Positions 36,619 through 45,987 are shown, counted from the first letter of the stretch. The stretch is DNA of 64,000 bases from Mycolicibacterium bacteremicum (GCF_002086115.1 NZ_MVHJ01000029.1:1-64000), one strand, 5' to 3'. Translations and numbers: made by a program. Notes: generated from the letters alone by a model not told the origin.

Positions 36619-36992
36619 GATCGGGCCTGCCGTGGGCTCTGGGTGCGCTTGAGCGCAGCGCGCAGTTCGGTTTCCAGGCGCGCAGAGACGGCGTCGCGGC
36701 TACCCGGAAGCGCACGGATGACCACGCGATCGCGTGGTTCGAGTCCGGACTGTCCGTCACAGAGAATGCGATAGGCCGCGTGGCGTAACCGGCGCGCGAC
36801 ACGATGCCGTTGCACCGCTGTCCCCACCGATTTGGACACCACCAGACCTATCTTCGGGCCGACGACGCTTTCGTCGCCGGCCACGTCACGCCAGGAGTGC
36901 ACAACCAGATCAGGCTGTGCCGCCCGGGCGCCTTGCCGCACAGTGACACCGAAATCCGTGGACCGTGTCATGCGGTACTGGGCCGGAAGCAC
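36615..36992 (-). CDS. rnpA: Ribonuclease P protein component
   Basis: A 125-residue basic protein subunit of RNase P, which processes the 5' ends of tRNA precursors. The RNR-type motif is seen in VGTAVQRHRVARRLRHA near residue 60, and RDRVVIRALPGSR follows. GTG at 36992 gives the conserved LPAQYRMTRSTDF start. It lies 21 bp after rpmH and overlaps yidD by 4 bp. Confidence 0.95.
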   Translation of the reverse strand: MLPAQYRMTRSTDFGVTVRQGARAAQPDLVVHSWRDVAGDESVVGPKIGLVVSKSVGTAVQRHRVARRLRHAAYRILCDGQSGLEPRDRVVIRALPGSRDAVSARLETELRAALKRTQSPRQARS

Positions 36993-37013
36993 CGCCGCAG
37001 ACCCTGCGTCGAA

Positions 37014-37157
37014 TCACGCAGTGAGAGAACGGCGACCCTTGCCCCGGCGTGCCGACACGATCGCGCGACCCGCACGCGTGCGCATCCGCAACCGGAAACC
37101 GTGCACACGGGCCCGGCGGCGGTTGTTCGGCTGAAAAGTCCGCTTGCCCTTGGCCAC
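37014..37157 (-). CDS. rpmH: 50S ribosomal protein L34
   Basis: A 47-residue ribosomal protein; more than a third of the residues are Arg or Lys. GTG at 37157 starts AKGKRTFQPNNRRRARVHGF, the standard L34 beginning, and the protein ends in GKGRRSLTA. It was located directly in the sequence. It is the first gene of the leftward rpmH-rnpA-yidD-yidC-jag-gid-parA-parB cluster and diverges from dnaA. Confidence 0.96.
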   Translation of the reverse strand: MAKGKRTFQPNNRRRARVHGFRLRMRTRAGRAIVSARRGKGRRSLTA

Positions 37158-37480
37158 GGCTGTCTCTCCTCGTTCGGTCTGGTGCCAACACCCGCAGCCG
37201 CCATGGATGTCATGACAGCCGAAGATGCGAGCACCGTTGGTAAGCTCATCGATCTTGCGTACTTAGCCGGCGCGGCGCCCCGAACGGATTCGAGGACCGA
37301 TTCCCGGCCGTATCGCCACGTGTGGGCGACTGCTCGAGGGTACTGACGAGAATTGTCTGGGTCAAACCTGGCCAGGCCCGTCACACCGCCCCCGAACTGC
37401 ACATCACCGGACACAAAAGTCACACCCGTCACCAACGATCCACGGCGCGTGACGAACCCGCGCGCAATGTTGCAGAACGG

Positions 37481-37509
37481 TTGGCACTCCGAGAGAAAAC
37501 TGTTAGCTT
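37481..37509 (+). promoter_or_regulatory. Probable dnaA promoter (TTGGCA-N17-TAGCTT)
   Basis: TTGGCA at 37481-37486 and TAGCTT at 37504-37509 are separated by 17 bp, the ideal spacing for the main sigma factor. The predicted start near 37516 leaves a leader of about 230 nt containing the DnaA boxes, suited to autoregulation. Confidence 0.55.
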
Positions 37510-37657
37510 CTGGCAATGCCGTTTTGCACCTGAGACGGCGCCGGACACCAGAGCGAGGACGGCCACCGGCCGCGAGCCCACAGACCGCCAGCGGAATGTG
37601 ACGAGCTCCGACACAGGCATCCACGCCGCAAGATAACGCGACAACTGCTACTGACCG

Positions 37658-37690
37658 CTGTCCACAGCCTGTGGATAACTATGTGGACAG
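37658..37690. promoter_or_regulatory. Three DnaA boxes upstream of dnaA
   Basis: CTGTCCACA (37658-37666, one mismatch), a perfect TTATCCACA on the minus strand (37670-37678) and CTGTCCACA on the minus strand (37682-37690) lie within 33 bp, about 55 bp before dnaA. The cluster is well placed for DnaA to control its own gene. Confidence 0.75.
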
Positions 37691-37745
37691 TTTGTTACTG
37701 TCGCCCCCGGGACATCCCGAGGAAGCCATAAGGGGGTAGGCGTCA

Positions 37746-39233
37746 TTGACCGCGGACCCAGAATCCTCTTTCGTCACGGTCTGGAACAACGTCGTCGCCG
37801 AACTCAACGGTGAAACTCCTTTCGGCGAGACCGTCGACGGTGGCCCTCGTGAGACAACCCTCACCGCCCAGCAGCGCGCCTGGCTGAAACTCGTGCGGCC
37901 GCTCGTCATCACCGAGGGCTTCGCACTGCTGTCCGTTCCGACGGCGTTCGTCCAGAACGAGATCGAACGCGGGCTGCGCGAACCGATCATCGCCGCACTC
38001 AGCCGGCAGCTCGGCCAGCGGGTGGAACTCGGTGTCCGTATCGCCACGCCAGAACCCGATGACGAGCCCGAACCCGCATCCGGGCAGGACAGCGCCGATA
38101 CCGAAGAGGTCGATGACGATCTCGAGGCGCTGGCCAGTGCCGAGGCCAGCTGGCCGAGCTATTTCAACCGGTCCCAGAACACCGCCCCGCCGGCCGACAA
38201 CTCGGTGACGCTGAATCGGCGCTATACCTTCGAGACCTTCGTCATCGGCTCCTCGAATCGCTTCGCCCATGCCGCCACCCTGGCCATCTCCGAGGCACCC
38301 GCGCGGGCCTACAACCCGCTGTTCATCTGGGGTGAATCCGGTCTGGGCAAGACCCATCTGCTGCACGCGGCCGGTAACTACGCCCAGCGACTGTTTCCCG
38401 GCATGCGGGTGAAGTACGTCTCCACCGAGGAATTCACCAACGACTTCATCAACTCGCTGCGCGACGATCGCAAGGCGTCGTTCAAGCGCAGCTATCGCGA
38501 CGTGGACATCCTGCTCGTCGATGACATCCAGTTCATCGAGGGCAAGGACGGCATCCAGGAAGAGTTCTTCCACACGTTCAACACACTGCACAACGCGAAC
38601 AAGCAGATCGTCATCTCCTCGGATCGCTCCCCCAAACAGTTGGCAACCCTCGAGGACCGGTTGCGGACCCGCTTCGAGTGGGGCCTGATCACCGACGTCC
38701 AGCCGCCCGAGTTGGAGACCCGCATCGCGATCCTGCGCAAGAAGGCGCAGATGGACCGGCTCGACGTCCCCGACGACGTGCTGGAGCTCATCGCCAGCCG
38801 CATCGAGCGCAATATCCGTGAACTCGAGGGTGCACTGATCCGCGTGACGGCCTTCGCCTCGCTGAGCAAGACCACCATCGACAAGTCGCTGGCCGAGATC
38901 GTGCTGCGCGATCTGATCGCCGATGCCAGCACCATGCAGATCAGCACCGCCACCATCATGGCCGCCACCGCCGAGTACTTCGAGACCTCGGTCGAGGAAC
39001 TACGCGGTCCCGGGAAGACGCGAGCGCTCGCCCAGGCCCGCCAGATCGCCATGTATCTGTGCCGTGAGCTGACCGATCTGTCCCTGCCCCGGATCGGCGA
39101 GGCGTTCGGCCGCGATCACACCACGGTCATGTACGCCGAGCGCAAGATCCGCGATGGAATGGCCGAACGACGTGAGATCTTCGACCACGTCAAGGAACTC
39201 ACCACCCGCATCCGTCAGCGCTCCAAGCGCTGA
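37746..39233 (+). CDS. dnaA: Chromosomal replication initiator DnaA
   Basis: A 495-residue AAA+ protein that opens oriC. Domain I (about 1-90) binds DnaA and helicase partners; an acidic linker (about 100-140) follows. Domain III has Walker A GESGLGKTH near residue 197 and Walker B ILLVDDIQFIEG. Domain IV ends with the DnaA-box-reading helix GRDHTTVMYAERK near residue 460. The start is TTG at 37746, as in M. tuberculosis, with an AAGGGGG ribosome site. Base use and length are normal for the family. Confidence 0.97.
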   Translation: MTADPESSFVTVWNNVVAELNGETPFGETVDGGPRETTLTAQQRAWLKLVRPLVITEGFALLSVPTAFVQNEIERGLREPIIAALSRQLGQRVELGVRIATPEPDDEPEPASGQDSADTEEVDDDLEALASAEASWPSYFNRSQNTAPPADNSVTLNRRYTFETFVIGSSNRFAHAATLAISEAPARAYNPLFIWGESGLGKTHLLHAAGNYAQRLFPGMRVKYVSTEEFTNDFINSLRDDRKASFKRSYRDVDILLVDDIQFIEGKDGIQEEFFHTFNTLHNANKQIVISSDRSPKQLATLEDRLRTRFEWGLITDVQPPELETRIAILRKKAQMDRLDVPDDVLELIASRIERNIRELEGALIRVTAFASLSKTTIDKSLAEIVLRDLIADASTMQISTATIMAATAEYFETSVEELRGPGKTRALAQARQIAMYLCRELTDLSLPRIGEAFGRDHTTVMYAERKIRDGMAERREIFDHVKELTTRIRQRSKR

Positions 39234-39259
39234 AATTCGCTGCCGACATCACATCCGTA

Positions 39260-39276
39260 GGACCGCCGCGCGGTCT
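39260..39276 (+). terminator. Short hairpin after dnaA
   Basis: GACCGC-CGC-GCGGTC (39261-39275), extended by one G-U pair, lies 27 bp after the dnaA stop. There is no U-tract. It may terminate dnaA transcripts or separate them from oriC. Confidence 0.35.
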
Positions 39277-39439
39277 CGACGGGATCCGACGCGCGCGCGA
39301 AACGCCGGAGCAGAGCCATCCGCGCCGAAAAACTTTTGTCACTTTCGCCCGGCTGGTCACAAGAAATCGGTGTGCAGAGCCTGTGTACAACTTGGGAGAA
39401 ACCTCCGGGCAACCCGTCGTCCACTGCACAGCCACGATG

Positions 39440-39448
39440 TTGTCCACA
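39440..39448 (+). promoter_or_regulatory. Perfect DnaA box in oriC
   Basis: TTGTCCACA matches the consensus fully and is the best box in the dnaA-dnaN gap. Weaker copies surround it at irregular spacing, as in other mycobacterial origins. Confidence 0.8.
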
Positions 39449-39571
39449 GCCGGCCCGAAATCATCCATCGGCACTCCACAGTCTGCGCACACCCGCTCGA
39501 GCCTCGCCACCTGCGACAGCGCCCGTTCATCCACAGATTGCACAGCCCCTATTACTGTTGCTTTTATCTCT

Positions 39572-39587
39572 AGAAGATTCATCTTCT
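39572..39587. repeat. Inverted repeat in the AT-rich part of oriC
   Basis: AGAAGAT-TC-ATCTTCT is a perfect 7-bp dyad in the most AT-rich stretch of oriC, about 40 bp after the box at 39527-39535. It may mark the unwinding region or bind a protein dimer. Confidence 0.5.
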
Positions 39588-39809
39588 GAAAACAGGCTGT
39601 TGGGGATCGGGCATCAACACCCGCCCCCGGTGCCGTGTCGGGGCCTGTCCCCAGCGCGAGCGAATAGCTTTCAAGTTCGCCTCCGACGCTCTACGGTGGT
39701 GATTCGATACGCCCGGTGCGGTCGCAGGACAGAACGCGACTACGCTCGGTGGTTACACGGGGAATCCGCTGGTTGATGCTCGTTTGACGCGGTAGATCGA
39801 AGGGACGTT

Positions 39810-41009
39810 ATGGACGTGGTGACGACGAATGTTGGTCTCACCGATTTGAAGTTCCGTCTGGTACGCGAGGATTTTGCCGACGCCGTCGCCTGGGTGGCTC
39901 GCAGCCTGCCGAGCCGACCGACCGTCCCGGTATTGGCCGGCGTGTTGCTCACCGGCTCCGACGATGGCCTGACGATCTCCGGATATGACTACGAGACCTC
40001 GGCCGAGGTCCGCGTCGCTGCCGAGATCGCTTCTCCGGGAAGTGTTTTGGTGTCCGGTCGGCTGCTGTCCGACATCACCAGGTCGCTGCCCGCCAAGCCC
40101 GTCGATGTCACCGTCGAGGGCACCCGGGTCTCGCTGAGCTGCGGTAGTGCCCGGTTCTCGCTGCCCACGATGGCGGTCGAGGATTACCCGTCGCTGCCGG
40201 CCCTGCCCGACGAGACCGGTGTGGTGTCCGCGGATCTCTTCGGTCAGGCGATCGGCCAGGTCGCCGTCGCCGCCGGCCGCGATGACACGCTGCCCATGCT
40301 CACCGGTATCCGTGTCGAAATTTCCGGTGACAAGGTGGTTTTGGCCGCGACCGACAGGTTCCGCCTGGCCGTTCGCGAACTGACCTGGTCCACCGACTCC
40401 GCCGGTGTCGAGGCCGCGGTCCTGGTTCCGGCGAAGACGCTGTCCGAAGCCGCCAAGACCGGTACCGACGGCACCGAGGTGCACCTCGCGCTCGGTGCCG
40501 GTGCGGCGGTCGGCAAGGAAGGCCTGCTCGGGATCCGCAGCAACGGCAAGCGCACCACCACGCGACTGCTCGACGCGGAATTCCCGAAGTTCCGGCAGCT
40601 GCTGCCCAGCGAGCACACCGCCATCGCGACCGTCGGTGTCGCCGAGCTCACCGAGGCCATCAAGCGCGTGGCGCTGGTCGCCGATCGCGGTGCGCAGGTC
40701 CGGATGGAATTCAGCGGCGACGGGCTGCGCCTGTCGGCCGGTGCCGATGATGTCGGTCGTGCCGAGGAAGATCTGCAGGTCGAGTTCGCCGGCGAGCCGC
40801 TGACCATCGCGTTCAACCCGACCTATCTGACCGACGGCCTGGGTTCGCTGCATTCCGAGCGGGTGACGTTCGGTTTCACGACACCGAGCCGTCCCGCGGT
40901 GTTGCGTCCGGCGGGGGACACTGGAGATGACGTCGGAGCGTCCGGACCGTTCCCGGCGGCACAGACCGACTACGTCTATTTGTTGATGCCGGTGCGGCTC
41001 CCGGGCTGA
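39810..41009 (+). CDS. dnaN: DNA polymerase III beta sliding clamp
   Basis: A 399-residue sliding clamp with three repeated domains (about 10-130, 140-265 and 266-395). It tethers the replicative polymerase and other partners to DNA. The C-terminal YVYLLMPVRL ending is the conserved clamp tail. ATG at 39810 follows GAAGGGA. It is the first gene after oriC and is followed by gnd after 22 bp. Confidence 0.97.
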   Translation: MDVVTTNVGLTDLKFRLVREDFADAVAWVARSLPSRPTVPVLAGVLLTGSDDGLTISGYDYETSAEVRVAAEIASPGSVLVSGRLLSDITRSLPAKPVDVTVEGTRVSLSCGSARFSLPTMAVEDYPSLPALPDETGVVSADLFGQAIGQVAVAAGRDDTLPMLTGIRVEISGDKVVLAATDRFRLAVRELTWSTDSAGVEAAVLVPAKTLSEAAKTGTDGTEVHLALGAGAAVGKEGLLGIRSNGKRTTTRLLDAEFPKFRQLLPSEHTAIATVGVAELTEAIKRVALVADRGAQVRMEFSGDGLRLSAGADDVGRAEEDLQVEFAGEPLTIAFNPTYLTDGLGSLHSERVTFGFTTPSRPAVLRPAGDTGDDVGASGPFPAAQTDYVYLLMPVRLPG

Positions 41010-41031
41010 CCGGCCTGAGAAGGGACGCACA

Positions 41032-41925
41032 ATGCAGTTGGGTTTGGTCGGCCTCGGCAAAATGGGCTTCAACATGCGGGAACGCCTGCGTGCCGGGGGC
41101 CACGAGGTCATCGGGTTCGATCCCCGTCCGGAGGTGAGCGACGTTCCGTCGCTGGCCGCGCTGGCCGAGGCGCTGCCCGCACCGCGCATGGTCTGGGTGA
41201 TGGTGCCCTCCGGTGAGGTCACTCGGCAGACCATCGCCGAACTCGCCGGGGTGCTCGAGTCCGGCGACCTGGTGATCGACGGCGGCAACTCCCGCTACAC
41301 CGAGGACGGACGGCACGCAGAACTGTTGGGCGAGAAGGGAATATCGTTCATCGACGCCGGGGTGTCCGGTGGTATCTGGGGTCTGACCGAGGGCTACGGG
41401 CTGATGGTCGGTGGCAGCGATGAGGACATCGCCCGGGCCATGCCGATCTTCGACACGCTGCGCCCGGCCGGCGACCCGGCCGACGGATTCGTGCATGCCG
41501 GCCCGGTGGGTGCCGGGCATTTCACCAAGATGGTGCACAACGGTGTCGAGTACGCCCTGATGACCGCCTACGCCGAAGGCTACGAGATGCTGGCCGCCGA
41601 GGATCTGGTGCGCGACCCACAGGCGGTCTACCAGGCGTGGACGAACGGCACCGTGGTGCGGTCCTGGTTGCAGCAGCTGCTGGCCAAGGCGTTGAAAGAA
41701 GATCCGGATCTGGCCAACATCACCGGCTATACCGATGATTCGGGTGAGGGCCGCTGGACCGTCGAAGAGGCGATCCGGCTGCGGGTGCCGGTCCCGGGTA
41801 TCGCGGCGTCGTTGTTCGCCCGGTTCCTGTCCCGCCAGGACGACTCGCCGACCATGAAAGCCGTTGCGGCCCTGCGTAACCAGTTCGGTGGTCATGCGGT
41901 GCAGCGCATCTCGGAATCCGGATAG
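41032..41925 (+). CDS. gnd: 6-phosphogluconate dehydrogenase, decarboxylating (short form)
   Basis: A 297-residue enzyme of the pentose phosphate pathway that oxidises 6-phosphogluconate to ribulose 5-phosphate and CO2. The Rossmann motif GLVGLGKMGFNMRERL is near residue 3; the signature IDAGVSGGIWG is near 107, and the catalytic Lys and His lie in GAGHFTKMVHNGVEY. It is the short form, about 300 residues against about 470 for the classical enzyme. The GAAGGGA ribosome site is 7 nt upstream. The gene is wedged between dnaN and recF, as in many rapid-growing mycobacteria. Confidence 0.94.
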   Translation: MQLGLVGLGKMGFNMRERLRAGGHEVIGFDPRPEVSDVPSLAALAEALPAPRMVWVMVPSGEVTRQTIAELAGVLESGDLVIDGGNSRYTEDGRHAELLGEKGISFIDAGVSGGIWGLTEGYGLMVGGSDEDIARAMPIFDTLRPAGDPADGFVHAGPVGAGHFTKMVHNGVEYALMTAYAEGYEMLAAEDLVRDPQAVYQAWTNGTVVRSWLQQLLAKALKEDPDLANITGYTDDSGEGRWTVEEAIRLRVPVPGIAASLFARFLSRQDDSPTMKAVAALRNQFGGHAVQRISESG

Positions 41926-41927
41926 TT

Positions 41928-43088
41928 TTGTACGTACGCCATCTGGGATTGACGGACTTCAGGTCCTGGCCGCGGGTCGACCTGGAACTGGAGCCCGGCC
42001 AGACCGTGTTCGTCGCGCCCAATGGCTATGGGAAGACGAATCTGGTTGAGGCGCTGTGGTACTCGGCGACGCTCGGTTCACACCGGGTGGCTGCCGACGC
42101 CCCGCTGATCCGTGCGGGTGCCGAACGCGCCGTCGTCTCGACGGTGGTCGTCAACGACGGCCGGGAACTCGCGGTCGATCTGGAGATCACCACCGGCCGG
42201 GCCAACAAGGCCCGGCTGAACCGCTCCCCCGTGCGCAGTCCGCGTGAGGTACTCGGTGTGCTGCGCGCGGTGTTGTTCGCGCCCGAGGATCTGGCGCTGG
42301 TCCGGGGTGACCCATCGGAACGGCGGCGCTTCCTCGACGAGGTGGCCACCTCGAGGCGTCCGCGGATCGCCGGCGTGCGCGCCGATTACGAGAAGGTGCT
42401 GCGCCAGCGCACCGCGCTGCTCAAGACCGCCGGGCCGGCCCGGTACCGGGGTGACACCTCGGTCCTGGACACCCTGGAGATCTGGGACGGGCATCTGGCC
42501 GCCCATGGCGCACAGTTGATCTCGGCACGGGTCGACCTGGTCAATCAGCTCGGGCCAGAGGTCGAGAAGGCCTACCAGCTGTTGGCGCCCGCGTCGCGGC
42601 CGGCCGCGATCCGGTACCGCAGCGGTATCGAGGCCGTGGAGGCCGAGGCCGGACACGGCACCGTCGACCCGGCGGTGTTCGAGACCGCTCTGCTGGAGGA
42701 ATGCGCGCGTAAGCGCACCGCCGAGTTGGAACGTGGCGTCTGCCTGGTCGGCCCGCACCGCGACGATCTGGAATTGCGACTCGGCGATCAGCCGGCCAAG
42801 GGTTTTGCCAGTCACGGTGAATCATGGTCCATGGCATTGGGGTTGCGCCTGGGTTCTTATGAACTGTTGCGCACCGAAGGCACCGATCCGGTGCTGTTGC
42901 TCGACGATGTGTTCGCCGAGTTGGACAGCGCCCGCCGGCAGGCACTGGCCAAGGTGGCCGCCTCCGCCGAGCAGGTCTTGGTGACGGCGGCGGTTCCCGA
43001 GGACCTGCCGATGGATTGGGATGTCCGCCGCGTCCAGGTCGGGATGCGCGATGCCGATGACGGTCGGATCTCGGAGGTGGTGTCATGA
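41928..43088 (+). CDS. recF: DNA replication and repair protein RecF
   Basis: A 386-residue SMC-like ATPase that loads RecA at gaps during recombinational repair. Walker A is APNGYGKTN near residue 30 (first Gly of the usual GxNGxGKT replaced by Ala). The signature and Walker B regions are LVGPHRDDLELRLGD and VLLLDDVFAELD near 320. The start is TTG at 41928, two bases after the gnd stop, aligning with MYVRHLGL of orthologues. The stop overlaps dciA by 4 bp. Confidence 0.95.
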   Translation: MYVRHLGLTDFRSWPRVDLELEPGQTVFVAPNGYGKTNLVEALWYSATLGSHRVAADAPLIRAGAERAVVSTVVVNDGRELAVDLEITTGRANKARLNRSPVRSPREVLGVLRAVLFAPEDLALVRGDPSERRRFLDEVATSRRPRIAGVRADYEKVLRQRTALLKTAGPARYRGDTSVLDTLEIWDGHLAAHGAQLISARVDLVNQLGPEVEKAYQLLAPASRPAAIRYRSGIEAVEAEAGHGTVDPAVFETALLEECARKRTAELERGVCLVGPHRDDLELRLGDQPAKGFASHGESWSMALGLRLGSYELLRTEGTDPVLLLDDVFAELDSARRQALAKVAASAEQVLVTAAVPEDLPMDWDVRRVQVGMRDADDGRISEVVS

Positions 43089-43642
43089 CTTCGCAGGACG
43101 ATGGCGTCGGACCGCCGGAACACCTCGAGGGACTACCCGGCATGGACATGGTGCGCCGCGCGCTCGAGGAGGCCCGCGGCGCGGCGCGCAGTCAGGGTAA
43201 GGATGTCGGCCGCGGCCGGACGGCGCCGGCCAAACGGGCACCCACCGGTGCCGGGCGGCGTCGGTGGTCCGGACCCGGCCCCGATGCCCGGGATCCGCAG
43301 GCCTTCAGCGCCGCCACCCGGGACCTCGCCCGCTCGCGGGGGTGGACCCGTCAGGTGGCCGAGGGCGCGGTGCTCGGCCAGTGGACGACCGTGGTCGGTG
43401 ACCAGATCGCCGATCACGCGATCCCGACCGGCTTGCGCGACGGTGTGCTGACGGTGTCGGCGGAGTCGACGGCCTGGGCAACCCAGTTGCGGATGGTCCA
43501 GGCTCAGCTGCTGGCCAAGATCGCGGCCGCGGTCGGCGATGGGATCGTCACATCCTTGAAGATCCAGGGGCCCACCGCGCCGTCGTGGCGCAAGGGCAAG
43601 CTCAATGTGCCCGGCCGCGGTCCCCGCGACACCTACGGCTAA
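43085..43642 (+). CDS. dciA: DciA family helicase-loading protein (DUF721, Rv0004-like)
   Basis: A 185-residue protein with the DUF721 fold in its C-terminal 90 residues (AEGAVLGQWTTVVGDQIADHAIPTGLRDGVLTV is the characteristic region, here given in part). DciA proteins help load the replicative helicase DnaB in bacteria that lack DnaC or DnaI. The N-terminal half is Arg/Gly/Pro-rich and probably disordered. ATG overlaps the recF stop (ATGA). A 297-bp gap with a repeated element follows before gyrB. Confidence 0.92.
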   Translation: MTSQDDGVGPPEHLEGLPGMDMVRRALEEARGAARSQGKDVGRGRTAPAKRAPTGAGRRRWSGPGPDARDPQAFSAATRDLARSRGWTRQVAEGAVLGQWTTVVGDQIADHAIPTGLRDGVLTVSAESTAWATQLRMVQAQLLAKIAAAVGDGIVTSLKIQGPTAPSWRKGKLNVPGRGPRDTYG

Positions 43643-43665
43643 CCCCCCCGCGGCTGCCCCCAGCC

Positions 43666-43727
43666 CGGCGAGCGTGCGTGTCTGCGGGGGACACACCGCG
43701 CGCGGGGCAGAGTTCGCGCACGCTCGG
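43666..43727 (+). repeat. Intergenic inverted-repeat element, copy 1
   Basis: The element begins with a 22-bp sequence that is repeated exactly, in opposite orientation, at 57728-57749. It contains GAGCGTGCG near the left end and its complement CGCACGCTC near the right end, able to form a 9-bp stem, with a shared ACACACCGC segment between. It lies after the dciA stop, upstream of the gyrB promoter, and could act as a terminator. Confidence 0.65.
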
Positions 43728-43869
43728 CATGGTCGACTGAGAACGCCGAGACGGCGGAAATCGCCCGTCTGCAGCGTCCTGACTTTCCGATAGCCCGAAA
43801 ATTCCGCGCACGGCGCAGTCAGATAGCTGGAAACGCCGCCACAGAATCAGTCCTGACGGTACGTAGCGG

Positions 43870-43875
43870 TAGACT
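43870..43875 (+). promoter_or_regulatory. -10 hexamer TAGACT upstream of gyrB
   Basis: TAGACT lies 65 bp before the gyrB start. No good -35 element was found at 16-18 bp. It is a weak-consensus promoter, as expected for gyrase genes that respond to supercoiling. Confidence 0.45.
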
Positions 43876-43939
43876 GTCGAGAGCTTTCGCAGACGGTGAC
43901 AGAACCGCCTCAGCGCAACCCCAAGGAGACGCGTCCAAC

Positions 43940-45967
43940 GTGGCTGCCCAAGACAAGAACGCTCCGGCCGAATATGGCGCCGACTCGATCAAGGTACTCG
44001 AAGGTCTGGAAGCGGTCCGCAAGCGACCCGGCATGTACATCGGCTCCACCGGAGAGCGTGGTCTGCACCACCTGATCTGGGAGGTTGTCGACAACGCCGT
44101 GGACGAGGCGATGGCGGGCTTCGCGACCAAGGTCGATGTCCGCATCCTCGAGGACGGCGGCGTCCAGGTCACCGACGACGGTCGTGGCATCCCCGTGGCC
44201 ATGCACGCGACCGGCATCCCGACCGTCGATGTCGTGATGACCGTGCTGCACGCCGGCGGCAAGTTCGAAGAGGGCGCCTACCAGGTGTCCGGCGGTCTGC
44301 ACGGCGTCGGCGTCTCGGTGGTGAACGCACTGTCGACCCGCCTGGAAGCCGATATCCACAAGGACGGTTTCGAATGGCACCAGACCTATGACCGGTCGGT
44401 GCCCGGAACGCTGCGCAAGGGCGAGCCGTCCAAGAAGACCGGCACGACCATCCGGTTCTGGGCCGATCCGGACATCTTCGAGACCACCACCTATGACTTC
44501 GAGACCATCGCCCGCCGGCTACAGGAGATGGCGTTCCTCAACAAGGGCCTGACCATCGAGCTGACCGATGAGCGGGTCTCGGCCGAAGAGGTCGTCGACG
44601 AGGTGGTCAGCGACCACGCCGAGGCGCCCAAGTCGGCCGAGGAGAAGGCCGCCGAGCACGCCGCCCCGCAGAAGGTGAAGCACCGGGTGTTCCACTACCC
44701 CGGCGGCCTGGTCGACTTCGTCAAGCACATCAACCGGACGAAGACCGCGATCCAGCCCAGCGTCATCGACTTCGAGGGTAAGGGACCCGGGCACGAGGTC
44801 GAGATCGCGATGCAGTGGAACGCCGGCTATTCGGAATCGGTGCACACCTTCGCCAACACCATCAACACCCATGAGGGTGGAACGCACGAAGAGGGTTTCC
44901 GGGCGGCGCTGACCACCGTGGTCAACAAGTACGCCAAGGACAAGAAGCTGCTCAAGGAGAAGGACCCCAACCTCACCGGCGATGACATCCGCGAGGGTCT
45001 GGCCGCCGTCATCTCCGTCAAGGTCTCTCAGCCGCAGTTCGAGGGCCAGACCAAGACCAAGCTGGGCAATACCGAGGTCAAGTCGTTCGTGCAGAAGATC
45101 TGCAACGAAGAGCTGCAGCACTGGTTCGACGCGAACCCGGCCGAGGCCAAGACCGTTGTGAACAAGGCGGTTTCGTCGGCTCAGGCCCGCATCGCGGCGC
45201 GCAAGGCGCGCGAGCTGGTGCGCCGTAAGAGCGCCACCGACATCGGTGGCCTGCCCGGCAAGCTCGCCGACTGCCGCTCCACCGATCCCAGCAAGTCCGA
45301 ACTGTATGTGGTGGAGGGCGATTCGGCGGGTGGCTCCGCCAAGAGCGGCCGGGACTCGATGTTCCAGGCGATCCTGCCGTTGCGCGGCAAGATCATCAAC
45401 GTCGAGAAGGCGCGTATCGACCGGGTGCTGAAGAACACCGAAGTCCAGGCCATCATCACCGCGCTGGGCACCGGTATCCATGACGAGTTCGACCTGGCCA
45501 AGCTGCGGTATCACAAGATCGTGCTGATGGCCGACGCCGATGTCGATGGTCAGCACATCTCGACGCTGCTGCTGACACTGCTGTTCCGGTTCATGAAACC
45601 GCTTGTGGAGAACGGCCACATCTTCCTGGCCCAGCCGCCGCTGTACAAGCTCAAGTGGCAGCGCAGCGAGCCGGAGTTCGCCTACTCCGACCGGGAACGC
45701 GACGGTCTGCTCGAGGCCGGCCGTGCCGCGGGTAAGCGCATCAACCCCGAGGACGGTATCCAGCGCTACAAGGGTCTCGGTGAGATGGACGCCAAGGAAC
45801 TGTGGGAGACCACCATGGATCCGAGCGTGCGGGTGCTGCGTCAGGTGACCCTCGACGACGCCGCCGCGGCCGACGAACTGTTCTCCATCCTGATGGGCGA
45901 GGACGTCGAGGCCCGCCGCAGCTTCATCACCCGTAATGCCAAAGACGTTCGCTTTCTTGACGTTTAG
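43940..45967 (+). CDS. gyrB: DNA gyrase subunit B
   Basis: A 675-residue ATPase subunit of DNA gyrase, the same length as the M. tuberculosis protein. The GHKL ATPase domain (about 1-220) shows VVDNAVDEAMAGF and GLHGVGVSVVNALS. The Toprim domain includes EGDSAGGSAKSGRD near 455 and the metal-binding DADVDGQHI near 525. The tail contains QRYKGLGEMD. GTG at 43940 begins AAQDKNAP. gyrA follows after 20 bp, so the two subunits are co-transcribed. Confidence 0.97.
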   Translation: MAAQDKNAPAEYGADSIKVLEGLEAVRKRPGMYIGSTGERGLHHLIWEVVDNAVDEAMAGFATKVDVRILEDGGVQVTDDGRGIPVAMHATGIPTVDVVMTVLHAGGKFEEGAYQVSGGLHGVGVSVVNALSTRLEADIHKDGFEWHQTYDRSVPGTLRKGEPSKKTGTTIRFWADPDIFETTTYDFETIARRLQEMAFLNKGLTIELTDERVSAEEVVDEVVSDHAEAPKSAEEKAAEHAAPQKVKHRVFHYPGGLVDFVKHINRTKTAIQPSVIDFEGKGPGHEVEIAMQWNAGYSESVHTFANTINTHEGGTHEEGFRAALTTVVNKYAKDKKLLKEKDPNLTGDDIREGLAAVISVKVSQPQFEGQTKTKLGNTEVKSFVQKICNEELQHWFDANPAEAKTVVNKAVSSAQARIAARKARELVRRKSATDIGGLPGKLADCRSTDPSKSELYVVEGDSAGGSAKSGRDSMFQAILPLRGKIINVEKARIDRVLKNTEVQAIITALGTGIHDEFDLAKLRYHKIVLMADADVDGQHISTLLLTLLFRFMKPLVENGHIFLAQPPLYKLKWQRSEPEFAYSDRERDGLLEAGRAAGKRINPEDGIQRYKGLGEMDAKELWETTMDPSVRVLRQVTLDDAAAADELFSILMGEDVEARRSFITRNAKDVRFLDV

Positions 45968-45987
45968 CACCTAGGAACTGAAATCAG

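Larger units (their letters stand above)
37158..37745. other. rpmH-dnaA intergenic region (588 bp)
   Basis: This gap contains the leftward rpmH promoter and the rightward dnaA promoter. A sigma-A-type TTGGCA-17-TAGCTT promoter and three DnaA-box-like sequences near the dnaA start are the only clear elements. No coding frame with family similarity was found. In mycobacteria this gap supports dnaA autoregulation, while replication starts in the dnaA-dnaN gap. Confidence 0.8.
39234..39809. other. oriC: oriC, replication origin in the dnaA-dnaN gap
   Basis: This 576-bp gap is where mycobacterial replication starts. DnaA-box-like sequences include one perfect TTGTCCACA (39440-39448) and one-mismatch boxes at 39382-39390 (minus strand) and 39527-39535. 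Weaker ones are at 39417-39425 and 39472-39480. They precede an AT-rich stretch at about 39549-39595 that could be the duplex-unwinding element, which contains a perfect dyad (39572-39587). dnaN promoters must lie in the right part, but no hexamer pair with good spacing was found. No protein-coding frame is supported. Confidence 0.88.

Noticed and set aside
39773..39798. TTGATG and TAGATC as a dnaN promoter
   Set aside because: The spacing is only 14 bp, too short for a normal sigma-A promoter.
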